The notes under the pieces were generated by a model that saw only the letters and a program-made list of their open reading frames with translations, did not search any database and had not been told where the DNA came from. A program made the position numbers and the translations under genes. DNA of 64,000 nt from Leptodactylus fallax (taxonomy: Eukaryota > Chordata > Amphibia > Anura > Leptodactylidae), in contig CAMRHE010001106.1 in assembly GCA_947044405.1 (NCBI GenBank), forward strand, positions 1 to 64,000. Direction: 5' to 3'. This document shows positions 22,501 through 34,172 of the stretch, piece by piece. Each line of letters begins with the position of its first letter. Position 1 is the first letter of the stretch.

Positions 22501-22789
22501 AATGCTAGTCACACAAGAAGGACATGCCACTCACACACACACACGCAGCCCCCCACAGCAGCCTATTGTAAATATGTGTGGAATTGTTTTATTCCTTGTA
22601 TTTTTTTTATTATTTTCATAACAAAAATAAAAAGCATGGAAACAAATAACAGTTGTTCTTTTGTATATTTACATTTTTGTATATTTAGATTCAAGACAAT
22701 GGGTGCAGAAAAAAAAAAAATCGCAAAAAAAATCGCAGTTACTGAGTGAGTCACACAAGAAGGACATGCCACTCACACACACACACACA

Positions 22790-22829
<40 letters not shown>

Positions 22830-23001
22830 GCAGCCCCCCACAGCAGCCTATTGTAAATCCTGTGGTGTGACAGTAATGGCCTTAATTACAGAACAAAAGC
22901 GGTGATTATAGGTTGTTTGCGTAAATCCTTCAGGTCATTCGACCCGTCTCTGGGTTCCAAAGGTAGAAATGTTAAATGACCCCTCTCTGGGACTTCTAGT
23001 G
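22501..23001 (+). mobile_element. piggyBac 3' region with an internal duplication and candidate right end
   Basis: A stretch from GTCACACAAGAAGGACATGC to CAGCCTATTGTAAAT occurs twice (22508-22573 and 22750-22858); the second has an expanded CA tract. AATAAA-type signals lie near 22625. The pair CGACCCGTCTCTGG / TGACCCCTCTCTGG (22940-22990) and a terminal CTAGTG followed by ATAA may mark the right end near 23001. I could not find the matching left end, so boundaries are tentative. Confidence 0.45.
22774..22828. repeat. (CA)n microsatellite
   Basis: Uninterrupted or nearly uninterrupted CA repeats within the duplicated piggyBac 3' region. Confidence 0.95.
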
Positions 23002-23094
23002 ATAAAAGCATGTATCCACAGTCTTCTACCACCTCTCATATATATAAGCATAAGAAGCTGAGATACTGTATACTGTATATGGAGTTGGATAACT

Positions 23095-23440
23095 CAAGCT
23101 GATTCTGAAACTTTCAGGGTTAGCCACCCTCAAACCACTATTCTACTCTGGAGTCTCTCCTGGGCATCCTCGTGGCATCTGATGCTCCTTTATGGTCCTT
23201 TTCCAGTCTCTTTCGGCCTCCTGGTGACATCACACACCCCGGGGGACCACTGAGGTCTGTGATTACGTCACAATGGGCCCCCAGGTGCATGATGTCACCC
23301 AGGAGGCCATAGCAGGGAGTACGAGATGTCATGAGGATGCCAAGGAGAGGGAGGTAACATGAATATAACTGTTTGGTATGTTTCCGCATCATTTATTATA
23401 ATGTGGGGCCTGAAGAGACCCCGGAGTATAATAATAGCAG
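23095..23440. repeat. Dispersed repeat copy (TACTCTGG...GAGTATAATAAT)
   Basis: TACTCTGGAGTCTCTCCTGG near 23143 and GAGACCCCGGAGTATAATAA near 23415 bracket a GC-richer core similar to those at 39570-39840 and 62180-62440. No coding potential. Confidence 0.65.
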
Positions 23441-24207
23441 TGTCAGTTTATGACAAGTTTGGCCCGAAACAATTATTTGGACTGAACCACCAGAACCTGG
23501 AGCAAAACTAATTTTCAGAGGGTCCATCTCTAGGCAACAGGGTTCTCAGATTGAACTACTTACACAGTCACTATGCCTGCCATTTCCATGGAGGAAAAAT
23601 GATGTCACTGATGGATTTCTTTGCCTTGACTACCCATAAACATATATGACCAATTTGATGCCTCTATTAATTAATTATTAATTAATTATGTTTTATTTAT
23701 TTATTTATTAATTACGCTCCATGTCATTGTCTAAACTTATCAACACCTTTAAATGACCAGAATGGAATACAAAACATATTGATGTTAGATACGTGTTATA
23801 GCACCCCCTTATGTTCTTTTGATTCCCTCTCAGTGTGTCCACCTGAGTGTTGAGTGCAGGTGGTCACACATGCTCAGTAGTCCAGCTCTACTGCCTGGAT
23901 CCTGTTGTACATGGGCGGCAGAATGATTCATGTTATTGTACAAGGCATCCAATAAAAATCAGAACACTAGAAGCAGGATCTTATTGTCGGCACTGGATAC
24001 ATTAAGTGGACGCTACGATAGAGAATTAAAATATCAGCAGGGGGTACCATAGCAAGAAACAAACTGCGATATCTAGTTAAAATCTACATTTTTTTTTCCT
24101 TTCTGCCTTGAAGTCACAAAGTATTATAAATTTCTCAGTGAAATGTCTAACGCTGGGTCTGCTATCTGTAATTCCTCTAGTTTCATAAACCAGCAACCCC
24201 TTTAAGT

Positions 24208-24416
24208 CTTAGGTCCCACATTGCAGAAATGCAGCATTTTTTGTTGTAGATTTTGCTGCAGTTTTTTGAGCCAAAGTCAGGAGTGGTTACAAAAGAAATG
24301 GGAAATACATAGAAAGATCTTAGACGCTTGCCTTCTGTTAAATCCACTCATGACTTTGGCTCAAAAAACCACAGCAAAATCTGCAACAAAAAACGCTGCA
24401 TTTCCACAGCCTAAAT
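24208..24416. mobile_element. Palindromic MITE, copy 1 of 4
   Basis: Left arm GAAATGCAGC...GTTGTAGATTTTGCTGCAG...TTGAGCCAAAGTC; right arm GACTTTGGCTCAAAAAACC...GCAAAATCTGCAAC...GCTGCATTTCC. Arms are about 75 bp around a short centre. Related copies lie at 40362-40575, 42641-42836 and 56274-56490. Confidence 0.85.
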
Positions 24417-24488
24417 GTCCCATATTTGCTGTCTCTTTAGTTAAGTACCATGCTGGCACAAATATTAACCATTTACTGCTTATTACAG

Positions 24489-24801
24489 GACACCAAAGCT
24501 GGGACCCAGAGAAACTAGAACTGTGGTGGTGGAAATTACACCATATCACAGTGGGAGCAAGCAGCTGACCGTGGACTTCATTTCCAAACACTTTGCAGCT
24601 ATTAAAGGGTTTCACAGAATCAAAGTGTTAAAAAAGGGTGAAACCCCTGAGGAGGGTGAGGGGCATGAGGAGGGTGAAACACATGAGGAAGAGGAGGGGA
24701 ATGAGGAGGGTGAAGCAAATGAGGAAGAGGTAGACATTGAATATGTTGATGCAGATGAGGAAGGGGAAGCATATGAAGAGGATGAAGATTCTATGGAATA
24801 G
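24489..24801 (+). CDS. Transglutaminase terminal exon with an acidic repeat tail (intact)
   Basis: After TTATTACAG the exon opens with G, completing the Lys codon split at 20440, then TPKLGPRETRTVVVEITPYH and SGSKQLTVDFISKHF. This is the end of the second beta-barrel, where transglutaminases normally stop within a few residues. Here the frame runs on after VLKK for about 54 residues of Glu/Gly-rich sequence with GETPEE, GEGHEE, GETHEE and GEANEE units coded by degenerate ~18-bp repeats. It closes in acidic YEEDEDSME and stops at 24799-24801. The acidic tail could bind cations or partners, but that is speculation. A gypsy LTR begins about 85 bp downstream, in what should be the 3' UTR. Confidence 0.88.
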
Positions 24802-24886
24802 AATGGACCAGCTGTCAGTAGCTGAACCATGTACAGATGTAGTAGGGGGCGTGTAATGATGATACCTATAAGGGTTTTTTTTATAT

Positions 24887-25898
24887 TGTGGGGGGGGACC
24901 CCCCTTTTGCTAATATTAAATTAATTTGGTTTTTTTCCTCCTGCTTTTTGTTTGTGTTCCCAGGCGCCTTTTGTGTAATTTTTGTTTTGTATATTGTGTG
25001 TGGGGGGTGTGTGGGGGGGGGGGGGGGGTGGGGGGGGGGGGGGAGGTGTGGGGGGGGGGGGGGAGACATGTTATGTCTGGGGGAGTCTAAGAGCCACTTG
25101 TTCCTCTTTACTTCACAGTATATAGTTAGGTATGTGTTACCCCCTATATACTCACAGGACCTAGCTAGTAACCGTAGTTAGGGATCCATATATATATACA
25201 GTTCAGGGCAGTGATAGGTTAGGCTTCCGAAGGCCAACTAGCTAGTTAGAGGCCCGGTGGCACTAGTAGTTTAGCTGGCAGGTTAAGGACTCAGTGTTAG
25301 GGTAGTCAGGCCTGCATCTACTGCCGTCACCGTCGCCCTGTTTGCTGCCTGTGAAGAATCACACCATCATCATCATCATCTCCTGATCGGCTGTCTGTCA
25401 TCTCCTGGAAGAATCCGAGGATCCACAGTCATCCACAGGGGCCCCTGCATCTCTTCTGTTGCCTGGAGGTATTGTGCACTGGACTCTTGCTATATATCTA
25501 TATATATACCCGGGTATATAACCTAAGACGGTTGAGGACTTGCTGGTTGTTGTAGTATTGCTGTGTTCTGAGTATATTGTATGTATGTATTATTACTCTG
25601 TTGATTCTTATAAAGCTACTGTTATAACCTTATGTGGTATCTGTATGTATTCTTCAGACTGTGAGATTAGTACAGTGATCCTTGTTAAGGCTACTAACTG
25701 TATTTCATGGGTAAGTCCCAGGAAGAGATCCTCCCTGTAATACAGAGGCTCTATCCTGGGTGGAGGCACTGATATATTTCATATATGTTCCCACTCTTCC
25801 CTTCAGCGAAGGCTTCAGGTCCCATTATACACACAGGTCAGCGCCAGAGTCTGTTGCGGGAGGGATAATACTCATACCCCCCCCCAAATAGGGCTACA
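24887..25898 (+). repeat. 5' LTR of element C (first ~185 bp unreliable)
   Basis: 25071-25898 matches 31464-32291 almost base for base. Upstream, 24887-25070 has about the right length and shares scattered words with the 3' LTR start (for example CAGGC, TTTTTGTTTTGTA) but is swamped by G and T homopolymers. Confidence 0.85.
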
Positions 25899-25900
25899 TT

Positions 25901-25918
25901 TGGAGGCACTGCTGAGAT
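25901..25918 (+). other. Primer-binding site of element C
   Basis: TGGAGGCACTGCTGAGAT starts two bases after the LTR. I cannot name the tRNA. Confidence 0.6.
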
Positions 25919-25942
25919 TTAGAAGTGGGAATAGTCATTGAT

Positions 25943-28900
25943 ATGGAGAAGCGATATAGCTCAGAGGGGAACCTCCCACTAGCTACTACATGGGATTACC
26001 GACCTCCTGTTCCTTCCCTGGTTCAGGTAAAGGAAGAACCCCGCTCAGCCAGTTACCCCCCCAGTATGGCCGTCGTTAGCAGTTCCTCTAGTGACAGTGC
26101 TATTAGCACTTTAGCCAGGCTGACTGAAATGTTAGCTCAGGGCCTGCAGGCCACTCACTACAAGAAACTAAAAGTATTCTCTGGTAATGTCCCAGTACCA
26201 CAAGGGGAGGAAAACTTTGAGATATGGAAAGAACATACTCTCCAATGCCTGAAGGAATGGTCTTGCTCTGAAGAAGGCAAGCGGCAGCGTATCAGTGAAA
26301 GTTTGCGGTCTCCTGCTGCAGAATTGATCCGCTTGTACAGAGACTCTCATGAAGGAGTGAGTGCATTGGACTATATACAAGTACTGTCTGATCACTTTGA
26401 GCCATACTATGACCTTGCCCAGATGGTTGCTGATTACCGAATGGTTCGTCAAAAAGAAGGGGAAAATGTCTCTACTTTTATTAACCGTTTACAGCTACTT
26501 CTTTCACGTCTGGTGTACCACGCAGCTATATCTACTTCAGAGGTAGACGCTATGAGAACCAGTCAGTTGGTGAGAGGGTTACAACCTCATCATCCTCTTG
26601 CTCAAGTACTCAAGGTCTTACTATCTGATAGAGTCCTTCCATTTCCTGACTTAATGAAGTTAGTGAAGAAACAAGAAGCTGACATTAGTTTTAGTACCCC
26701 TAAGAAAGCGAAAAGCATCTCTAAAGAAGATGTTGTTCCTAATTCAAACAAGGACAAACCAGCGGAGCGGTCAGAACTTAGACAGTCCGCCACTCCACCC
26801 ACTGCCACTCAACGGAGGAAGGATGCTAGAACCTGTTATAAATGTGGTCAGACGGGCCATACTGCCAGACAGTGTACGGAGGACAGTGAGGGATTGGGAC
26901 ACAGTGCTGTCTTCTCTATTCAGAATCAAAGACACCAAAGGAAGGCGGGCCGAGTAAATACCAGAGGCGCTATCGCGGGCTCTAGGTCCGTTGTCAAAGT
27001 CACTGTCAATGGTCATGCCGCTCCTGCCCTGTTTGATACAGGATCTCAAGTGACCCTGATTTATCGCTCGTTCTACCAAAAGTATCTGAGGGATATACCT
27101 CTTCAGTCTACAGGACAAATTAAATTGTGGGGGCTTAATTCAGGATCATATCCTGTAGATGGCAGCCTACAAGTAGTTATAGCTGTCCCTGAATTAGAAG
27201 ATCAGAGTGTCGCTCCCATGAAGATTACGGCTCTTGTCTGTCCTGATACAGGGGATTCTTGTGCAGCTCCTGTGATACTTGGCACTAATTGTCCCGCAGT
27301 GCATTATGCTTTTCAGAAGTTTCTTGGAAGAGATTGGAACCCTGCAGCTCAGCCGGTGAATATATCTTCTGATCTTAGAGAACTCTGTGATGCCCTGTCT
27401 ACTGGCTATCGACATGGAATGGTATATCATATCGGTGAGAGAACCGTGGAAGTTCCTGCCGGCGGGGAGAGAGTTCTGAGAGTAGCCTCCAGCATTGCTC
27501 CCGATTTGCTTGAAGGGGGGAGTTATGTCCTTATGGAAACCCCTGAAGAAATGATTAACCAGAATGGCTGGATGGTGATCCCAGAGAGAAAGGACTGGAG
27601 AAATAAAGTGGAGTTATCTACCTGTGTGACAGTGAGGAACTGTTCACCGCATCCGATTGTAATTGGACCATACCAGAATGTGGCCCACTGCTACCCTGTG
27701 CTTGGAGTAAATCCATACGCTGAAGTGTGCAGGATTCAAATCCGAGATGCAATCCCTAATCTCAATCTTGACTTGAGTGATCCACATTTACCAGAGGCCT
27801 GGAATCAGCGACTGACACAGAAGTTGTCTGAATTATCGGAAGTGTTCTCCATGGATGATATGGATGTAGGTTGTGCTAAAAGTGCTCAACACACTTTCCG
27901 ATTGACCGATTCTACTCCCTTCCGGGAGCGACCACGGAGAATTGCTCCAAAGGATGTTGATGAGTTAAGACAGACTCTACAGCAAATGAAAGGTCAGGGG
28001 ATCATTGTGGACAGTAAGAGCCCCTATGCCTCACCTATTGTGGTGGTAAGAAAAAAATCTGGAGCAATTCGCCTTTGTGTGGATTACAGAACTCTGAACC
28101 GGAGAACCTTACCTGATCAGTATACACTGCCGAGAATTGAAGAAGCTCTGGAAGCTCTGAATGGAAACTGTTGGTTCACAGTGCTGGACCTAAGATCGGG
28201 ATACTATCAAGTCCCAATGGCACCTGAGGATCAGGAAAAGACAGCCTTCATATGCCCCTTGGGTTTCTTTCAGTTCACTCGTATGCCGCAAGGTACAAAA
28301 GGTGCGCCAGCAACGTTCCAAAGGTTGATGGAAAGAGTGTTAGGTGATTTAGTGCCCCGGGAATGCCTTGTATATCTTGATGACATTATTGTGTTTGGAA
28401 AGACGCTGGAAGAACATGAAGAACGACTCATGAGAGTACTCCATCGCTTAAAAGAAGAGGGGCTGAAGTTGTCGGCTGACAAATGCAAATTTTGTAGATC
28501 TTCGGTCACTTATGTAGGTCATATTGTTTCTGCTGAAGGAGTTGCTACCGATCCTGGTAAGATTGAAGCTGTGGTGAATTGGCCCCGACCGCAAAATATT
28601 ACGGAGTTGCAATCTTTCTTGGGGTTTTGTGGATTCTATCGACGATTTGTGGAAGGATATTCAAAAATTGCTCGAGCCCTCCTCGACCTGTTGAAGAGTG
28701 ATGCAGGAGATCCGGGAAAGAAGAAAGGGTCTTCCAAAAGCCTTTTTGGCGATAGGTGGACTGCGGATTGTGAAGAAGCATTTAAGTTGTTGAAGAAGAA
28801 ATTGACAGAAGCTCCCGTTCTGGCTTATGCTGATGCACAGAAGCCATATGTGCTACATGTAGATGCCAGCTTTGAAGGATTAGGTGGCGTGCTGCACCAA

Positions 28901-31164
28901 GAATACCCGGCCGGGTTACGGCCCATAGCTTTCATAAGTCGAAGTCTTTCTCCCAGCGAGAAAAAATTTTCCAGTACATAAATTGGAGTTTTTGGCGCTC
29001 AAGTGGGCCATTGTTGATAAATTACATGACTATTTATACGGAGCCACGTTTGAAGTAAGAACAGACAACAATCCACTGACATACGTTTTGTCAACCGCTA
29101 AGCTCGATGCTACAGGACATCGCTGGTTGGCAGCTTTATCCAACTACCAATTCACACTCAAGTATAAATCGGGGCCTAAGAACATTGGGGCAGATGCTCT
29201 ATCAAGACGGCCTGGATTACCTAGTCCGGAAGTAGTGGATGAATGGGAAGAAGTGCCAAGTCCTGGAGTAGGAGCTTTGTGTGCCATGGCTGCTGTAGTT
29301 GAAGACCGAGTAGCCTTTTCTGAAACTCGGCTTATTGACTCTATTGGGGGAGGTCCCGAAGCTGTACCAGACATGTTTGCCTACCCTGCCGCTTTAGGAT
29401 CCTTTGAGAGTTGTTCTATATCTTCAAAGCGAATGATCTGGAGTCAAAAGACTGATCCTTTAATTGGACCTCTTTATCAAGCAGTGAGTTCTCAAGACAG
29501 AGAAATGTTAAAGATATACCTACCCTCTGAATGCAGTCAACTTCTACGAGATTGGGAGAAGTTTGAAATAGACAATGGCCTACTTTATCGTGTGGTGCTG
29601 TATCATGATCACCCTGGAAGGCGCCAACTAGTTATTCCAAGCTGCTTTCAGAAGATGATTTTCCGAAGTCTGCATGATTATCATGGTCATTTGGGACCTG
29701 AGAAGACTTATGGCCTAATACAAGACCGATTCTACTGGCCCAAAATGAGAGATACCGTGACTCGTCTGTGTAGGTGCTGTCGCAGATGTTTGCAGAGGAA
29801 GACTGTCCCGGTTCGAGCGGCCTTCATGGGACACTTGAAGAGTTCAGGCCCCATGGATCTTGTCTGCATAGACTTCCTTTGTATTGACAACGACTCCAGA
29901 GGATTTGGAAATGTATTGGTGGTGACTGATCACTTCACACGATATGCTCAAGCCTTTCCGACTAAGGATCAAAAAGCAGTCACTGTTGCAAGAGTGCTTT
30001 GGGAAAAGTATTTTATCCATTATGGCTTACCACACCGGTTGCATTCTGATCAAGGCCGGGATTTTGAGAGTAACCTGATCAAAGAGTTACTTCAGTTGTT
30101 GAACATCCGCAAAAGTCGGACGACGCCTTACCATCCAGAGGGAGATGCCCTTCCTGGAAAGATTTAACAGGACTTTACTTGATATGCTTGGTACCTTACG
30201 AATTGAGGATAAGCGATCCTGGAGTCGAAAAGTGGAGGCTATGGTGCATGCCTATAATAGTACAAGGCACGAGAGCACAGGATATTCACCATACTTTCTG
30301 ATGTTTGGAAGAGAGCCTAGGCTACCTATTGACATCTTGTTGGGAGTCTCTACCGATGGTATCAGTCATCGAGATCATTACCGATACGTGGCACGTTTGA
30401 AAGAAACGCTTAAGAGTGCTTATCAGCTGGCTGAGGAAAATGCGGCCAAAGTGAATGAAGGAAATAAAAGGAGATTTGATCTTCGAGTAAGATACCGAGA
30501 ATTGAACCCTGGGGACCATGTTCTGCTACGGAATTTGGGAGCATCTGCAAAACATAAGCTGGCTGATCGATGGCGGAGTGAACTCTTTACAGTGGTAGAT
30601 CGGTTGCCTGGAATACCAGTCTACAAGATAAAAGGACGGGACGGGAGGATCAGGACTTGGCATAGAAATCATTTGTTGCCTGTACCTCAGATTGATGGTA
30701 TGGATATCTCCAATGATGGCTCGGCCTGCGATTCTCCACAGTCCTTAGCCGATATTCCACCTGACCTTCCTGAAACTCCTGAGAGTGATTGGACTGTGGC
30801 TCCTGAAGTTCCTAGATCACCAGTATCTTCTCCTTCAGGGAGACCTATGAACCCTCAAACTCCAGAATTCGTACCTAGATCTGTGTCTACAGATGAGCAG
30901 GGATCTAGCTCTCCTACGCCACCAGCACCATCCCCTCCCATGGCAGACAACCCTAGTTTAGGGCCTGGACATGCTAGTTTACCTGAGAGAGAGGTACGGA
31001 GAGGAGAGAGAATTAGACACCCTCCACCTATGCTGACATATGATAGTTTGGGGGACCCCAGATTTACTACTCAGCCTCATTTATACCATGCTTGGGTGGG
31101 TGCAGTGTCCACTTTGGTCAATATGTTACCAATTTTCGCTCCTGCTGGCATGTATACCTATTAA
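25943..31164 (+). pseudogene. gag-pol: Gag-pol of gypsy element C (single frame, two frameshifts)
   Basis: I take ATG at 25943 (MEKRYSSEGN) as the start; the frame is also open upstream to a GTG. Order is gag with a capsid-like region, one CCHC knuckle CYKCGQTGHTARQC (about codon 300), protease DTGSQVTL (about 371), RT YLDDIIVF (about 816), RNase H VDASFEGLGG, HHCC module, integrase with CIDF and SDQGRDFES, and a basic tail. Gag and pol share one frame, unlike element A. Frame 1 ends at 28981 after a surplus A in the A6 run at 28961-28966. Frame 2 runs 28983-30167 and breaks at CCTGG (30154-30157), and frame 3 runs to 31164. Either change alone would disable the element, yet the LTRs are nearly identical. 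Confidence 0.92.
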
Positions 31165-31274
31165 CCTGTTGTGACTCTGTAAATGCAAAAGCAACCATAT
31201 TGATATTGTCATTGGTAATGTTGACTGTATACTATGACTTTGTATGTCTTTGACGTGACGTAAAGATTTCACCA

Positions 31275-31283
31275 GAGGGAGAG
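31275..31283 (+). other. Polypurine tract of element C
   Basis: GAGGGAGAG directly before the 3' LTR (TGTAGGG). Confidence 0.75.
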
Positions 31284-32291
31284 TGTAGGGAACTGCCATT
31301 TCTACTAGTATATAATGTATCTGGCTTCTTTGCCCCTGCAGTTTGGCTTCAGAGACCCCAGGCATTTAGTGCAAGTTTTGTTTTGTAAATACAGTGAGTC
31401 AGACACATGTGAGGCAGAGCTGCTGGGGGGAGAGATGTGAGCAGAGCTGCTGAGACAGACATGTTATGTCTGGGGGAGTCTAAGAGCCACTTGTTCCTCT
31501 TTACTTCACAGTATATAGTTAGGTATGTGTTACCCCCTATATACTCACAGGACCTAGCTAGTAACCGTAGTTAGGGATCCATATATATATACAGTTCAGG
31601 GCAGTGATAGGTTAGGCTTCCGAAGGCCAACTAGCTAGTTAGAGGCCCGGTGGCACTAGTAGTTTAGCTGGCAGGTTAAGGACTCAGTGTTAGGGTAGTC
31701 AGGCCTGCATCTACTGCCGTCACCGTCGCCCTGTTTGCTGCCTGTGAAGAATCACACCATCATCATCATCATCTCCTGATCGGCTGTCTGTCATCTCCTG
31801 GAAGAATCCGAGGATCCACAGTCATCCACAGGGGCCCCTGCATCTCTTCTGTTGCCTGGAGGTATTGTGCACTGGACTCTTGCTATATATCTATATATAT
31901 ACCCGGGTATATAACCTAAGACGGTTGAGGACTTGCTGGTTGTTGTAGTATTGCTGTGTTCTGAGTATATTGTATGTATGTATTATTACCCTGTTGATTC
32001 TTATAAAGCTACTGTTATAACCTTATGTGGTATCTGTATGTATTCTTCAGACTGTGAGATTAGTACAGTGATCCTTGTTAAGGCTACTAACTGTATTTCA
32101 TGGGTAAGTCCCAGGAAGAGATCCTCCCTGTAATACAGAGGCTCTATCCTGGGTGGAGGCACTGATATATTTCATATATGTTCCCACTCTTCCCTTCAGC
32201 GAAGGCTTCAGGTCCCATTATACACACAGGTCAGCGCCAGAGTCTGTTGCGGGAGGGATAATACTCATACCCCCCCCCAAATAGGGCTACA
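31284..32291 (+). repeat. 3' LTR of element C
   Basis: 1008 bp, TGTAGGGAACTGCC to AGGGCTACA. Its first part is ordinary mixed sequence, in contrast to the homopolymer-rich start of the 5' LTR. Confidence 0.93.
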
Positions 32292-32440
32292 CTTGTTAAG
32301 ATGTTACTTCATTAATATGGTTTTACTTCATTAATGTGGTTTTAATGTGATATTACTTCATTAATGTGATTTTAATGTGACATTACTTCATTAATGTGGT
32401 TTTAATGTGATATTACTTCATTAATGTGGTTTTCCTTAGT
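32292..32440. repeat. Short AT-rich tandem repeat
   Basis: Units of about 33 bp of the type ATTACTTCATTAATGTGG plus TTTTAATGTGAT, four to five copies. Confidence 0.85.
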
Positions 32441-32544
32441 CTTGCAATTAAACCTGCTACATTATCTTATCTCAAAGAGTTAAAGCGGTTTTAACTCTGC
32501 TGTCTGGTCTTTCCCTGAACTAGGGCCTTCTTAGCTCTGCAGAC

Positions 32545-33905
32545 TCTGCTCACACAGCAGCAGGCAGCAGCAGACATCACACAGCAGCAGACCTCAGGCA
32601 GCAGCAGACCTCAGGCAGCAGACATCACACAGCAGCAGACCTCAGGCAGCAGCAGACATCACACAGCAGCAGACATCATACAGCAGCAGACCTCAGGCAG
32701 CAGTAGCAGACATCACACAGCAGCAGACATCATACAGCAGTAGCAGACATCACACAGCAGCAGACCTCAGGCAGCAGCAGACCTCAGGCAGCAGTAGCAG
32801 ACATCACACAGCAGCAGATATCAGGCAGCAGACATCACATAGCAGCAGATATCACACAGCAGCAGAAGACACACAGCAGCTGATCTCAGGCAGCAGACAT
32901 CACACAGCAGCAGACCTCAGGCAGCAGCAGTCATCACACAGCAGTAGCAGACATCACACAGCAGCAGACCTCAGGCAGCAGCAGACCTCAGACAGCAGAA
33001 GACATCACACAGCAGTAGCAGACATCACACAGCAGCAGACATCACACAGCAGCAGAAGACATCACACAGCAGCAGACCTCAGGCAGCAGCAGACCTAAGG
33101 CAGCAGAAGACATCACGCAGCAGACATCACATAGCAGCAGACCTCAGGCAGCAGAAGACATCACACAGCAGCAGACCTCAGGCAGCAGAAGACATCACAC
33201 AGCAGCAGACATCATACAGCAGCAGACCTCAGGCAACAGCAGACATCACACAGCAGCAGATCTCAGGCAGCAGCGGACATCACACAGCAGCAGACTTCAG
33301 GCAGCAGCAGACCTTAGGCAGCAGCAGACATCACACAGCAGCAGACATCACACAGCAGCAGACTTCAGGCAGCAGCAGACATCACACAGCAGCAGACATC
33401 ACACAGCAGCAGATCTCAGGCAGCAGCAGACATCACACAGCAGCAGACATCACACAGCAGCAGACCTCAGGCAGCAGCAGACATCACACAGCAGCAGACA
33501 TCACACAGCAGCAGATCTCAGGCAGCAGCAGACATCACACAGCAGCAGACCTCAGGCAGCAGCGGACATCACACAGCAGCAGACCTCAGGCAGCAGCAGA
33601 CATCACACAGCAGCAGACATCACACAGCAGCAGACCTCAGGCAGCAGAAGACATCACACAGCAGTAGCAGACATCACACAGCAGCAGACCTCAGGCAGCA
33701 GACATCACACAGCAGCAGACCTCAGGCAGCAGACATCACACAGCAGCAGACATGACACAGCAGCAGAAGACATCACACAGCATCAGACCTCAGGCAGCCA
33801 AAGACATCACACAGCAGAAGACCTCAGGCAGCAGAAGACATCACACAGCAGCAGACCTCAGGCAGCAGCAAAAATCACACAGCAGCAGAGGTCAGGCAGC
33901 AGAAG
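32545..33905. repeat. 17-bp minisatellite with two alternating unit types
   Basis: Units AGACATCACACAGCAGC and AGACCTCAGGCAGCAGC alternate irregularly, with variants such as a 6-bp AGTAGC spacer. The period is not a multiple of 3, so no long frame forms. A few more units follow at 34123-34172 after the hairpin element. Confidence 0.95.
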
Positions 33906-33935
33906 CAGAGAGGAGGAGCAGGAGGTGAGAGGACA

Positions 33936-34122
33936 ATGGAGGTATTTGAACCACTATACACGGACTGCGCAGATCCAAAGGGTATTAGCAAAAAATGATT
34001 TATTTCCCAAGGTATGGTACAGTAAGCACACACTACTGTACCATACCTTGGGAAATAAATAATTTTTTGCTAATACCCTTTGGATCTGCGCAGTCCATGT
34101 ATAGTGGTCCAAATACCTCCAT
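33936..34122. mobile_element. Hairpin MITE inside the minisatellite
   Basis: Left arm 33936-34024 and right arm 34034-34122 are 89 nt each and nearly perfectly complementary (ATGGAGGTATTTG...GGTACAGTA against TACTGTACC...CAAATACCTCCAT), with a 9-nt loop. There is minisatellite sequence on both sides. No coding capacity. Confidence 0.92.
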
Positions 34123-34172
34123 CTCACAGCAGCAGACATCACACAGCAGCAGACCTCAGGCAGCAGCAGGAT

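Larger units (their letters stand above)
20441..24488. other. Last intron of the transglutaminase gene, carrying a piggyBac element and a MITE
   Basis: Bounded by GTAAGT (20441) and TTATTACAG (24488). It holds the piggyBac transposase (20758-22500) and its flanks, a dispersed repeat (23095-23440), an A/T-rich tract near 23660-23715, and a palindromic MITE (24208-24416). Confidence 0.8.
24887..32291 (+). mobile_element. Ty3/gypsy element C, near full length, in the transglutaminase 3' flank
   Basis: LTR, primer-binding site, one gag-pol frame (two frameshifts), polypurine tract, LTR. The LTRs start TGTAG and end CTACA. Over the 828 bp that can be compared cleanly, I found one difference between LTRs (T at 25588 versus C at 31981 region), so the insertion is recent. 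The first ~185 bp of the 5' LTR looks garbled. No target duplication is visible, probably for that reason. The right flank begins CTTGTTAAG. Confidence 0.92.

Noticed and set aside
24842..24886. Target-site duplication for element C
   Set aside because: The left flank (TATAT) and right flank (CTTGT) do not match; the left junction is unreliable sequence, so no duplication is reported.
24888..25181. Gly-rich open frame and Pro-rich counterpart on the other strand
   Set aside because: Produced by G homopolymers in a probable assembly artefact within an LTR.
32545..33905. CRISPR-like regular repeats
   Set aside because: Units are 17 bp, contiguous, without unique spacers; the context is a vertebrate genome with no cas-like gene.
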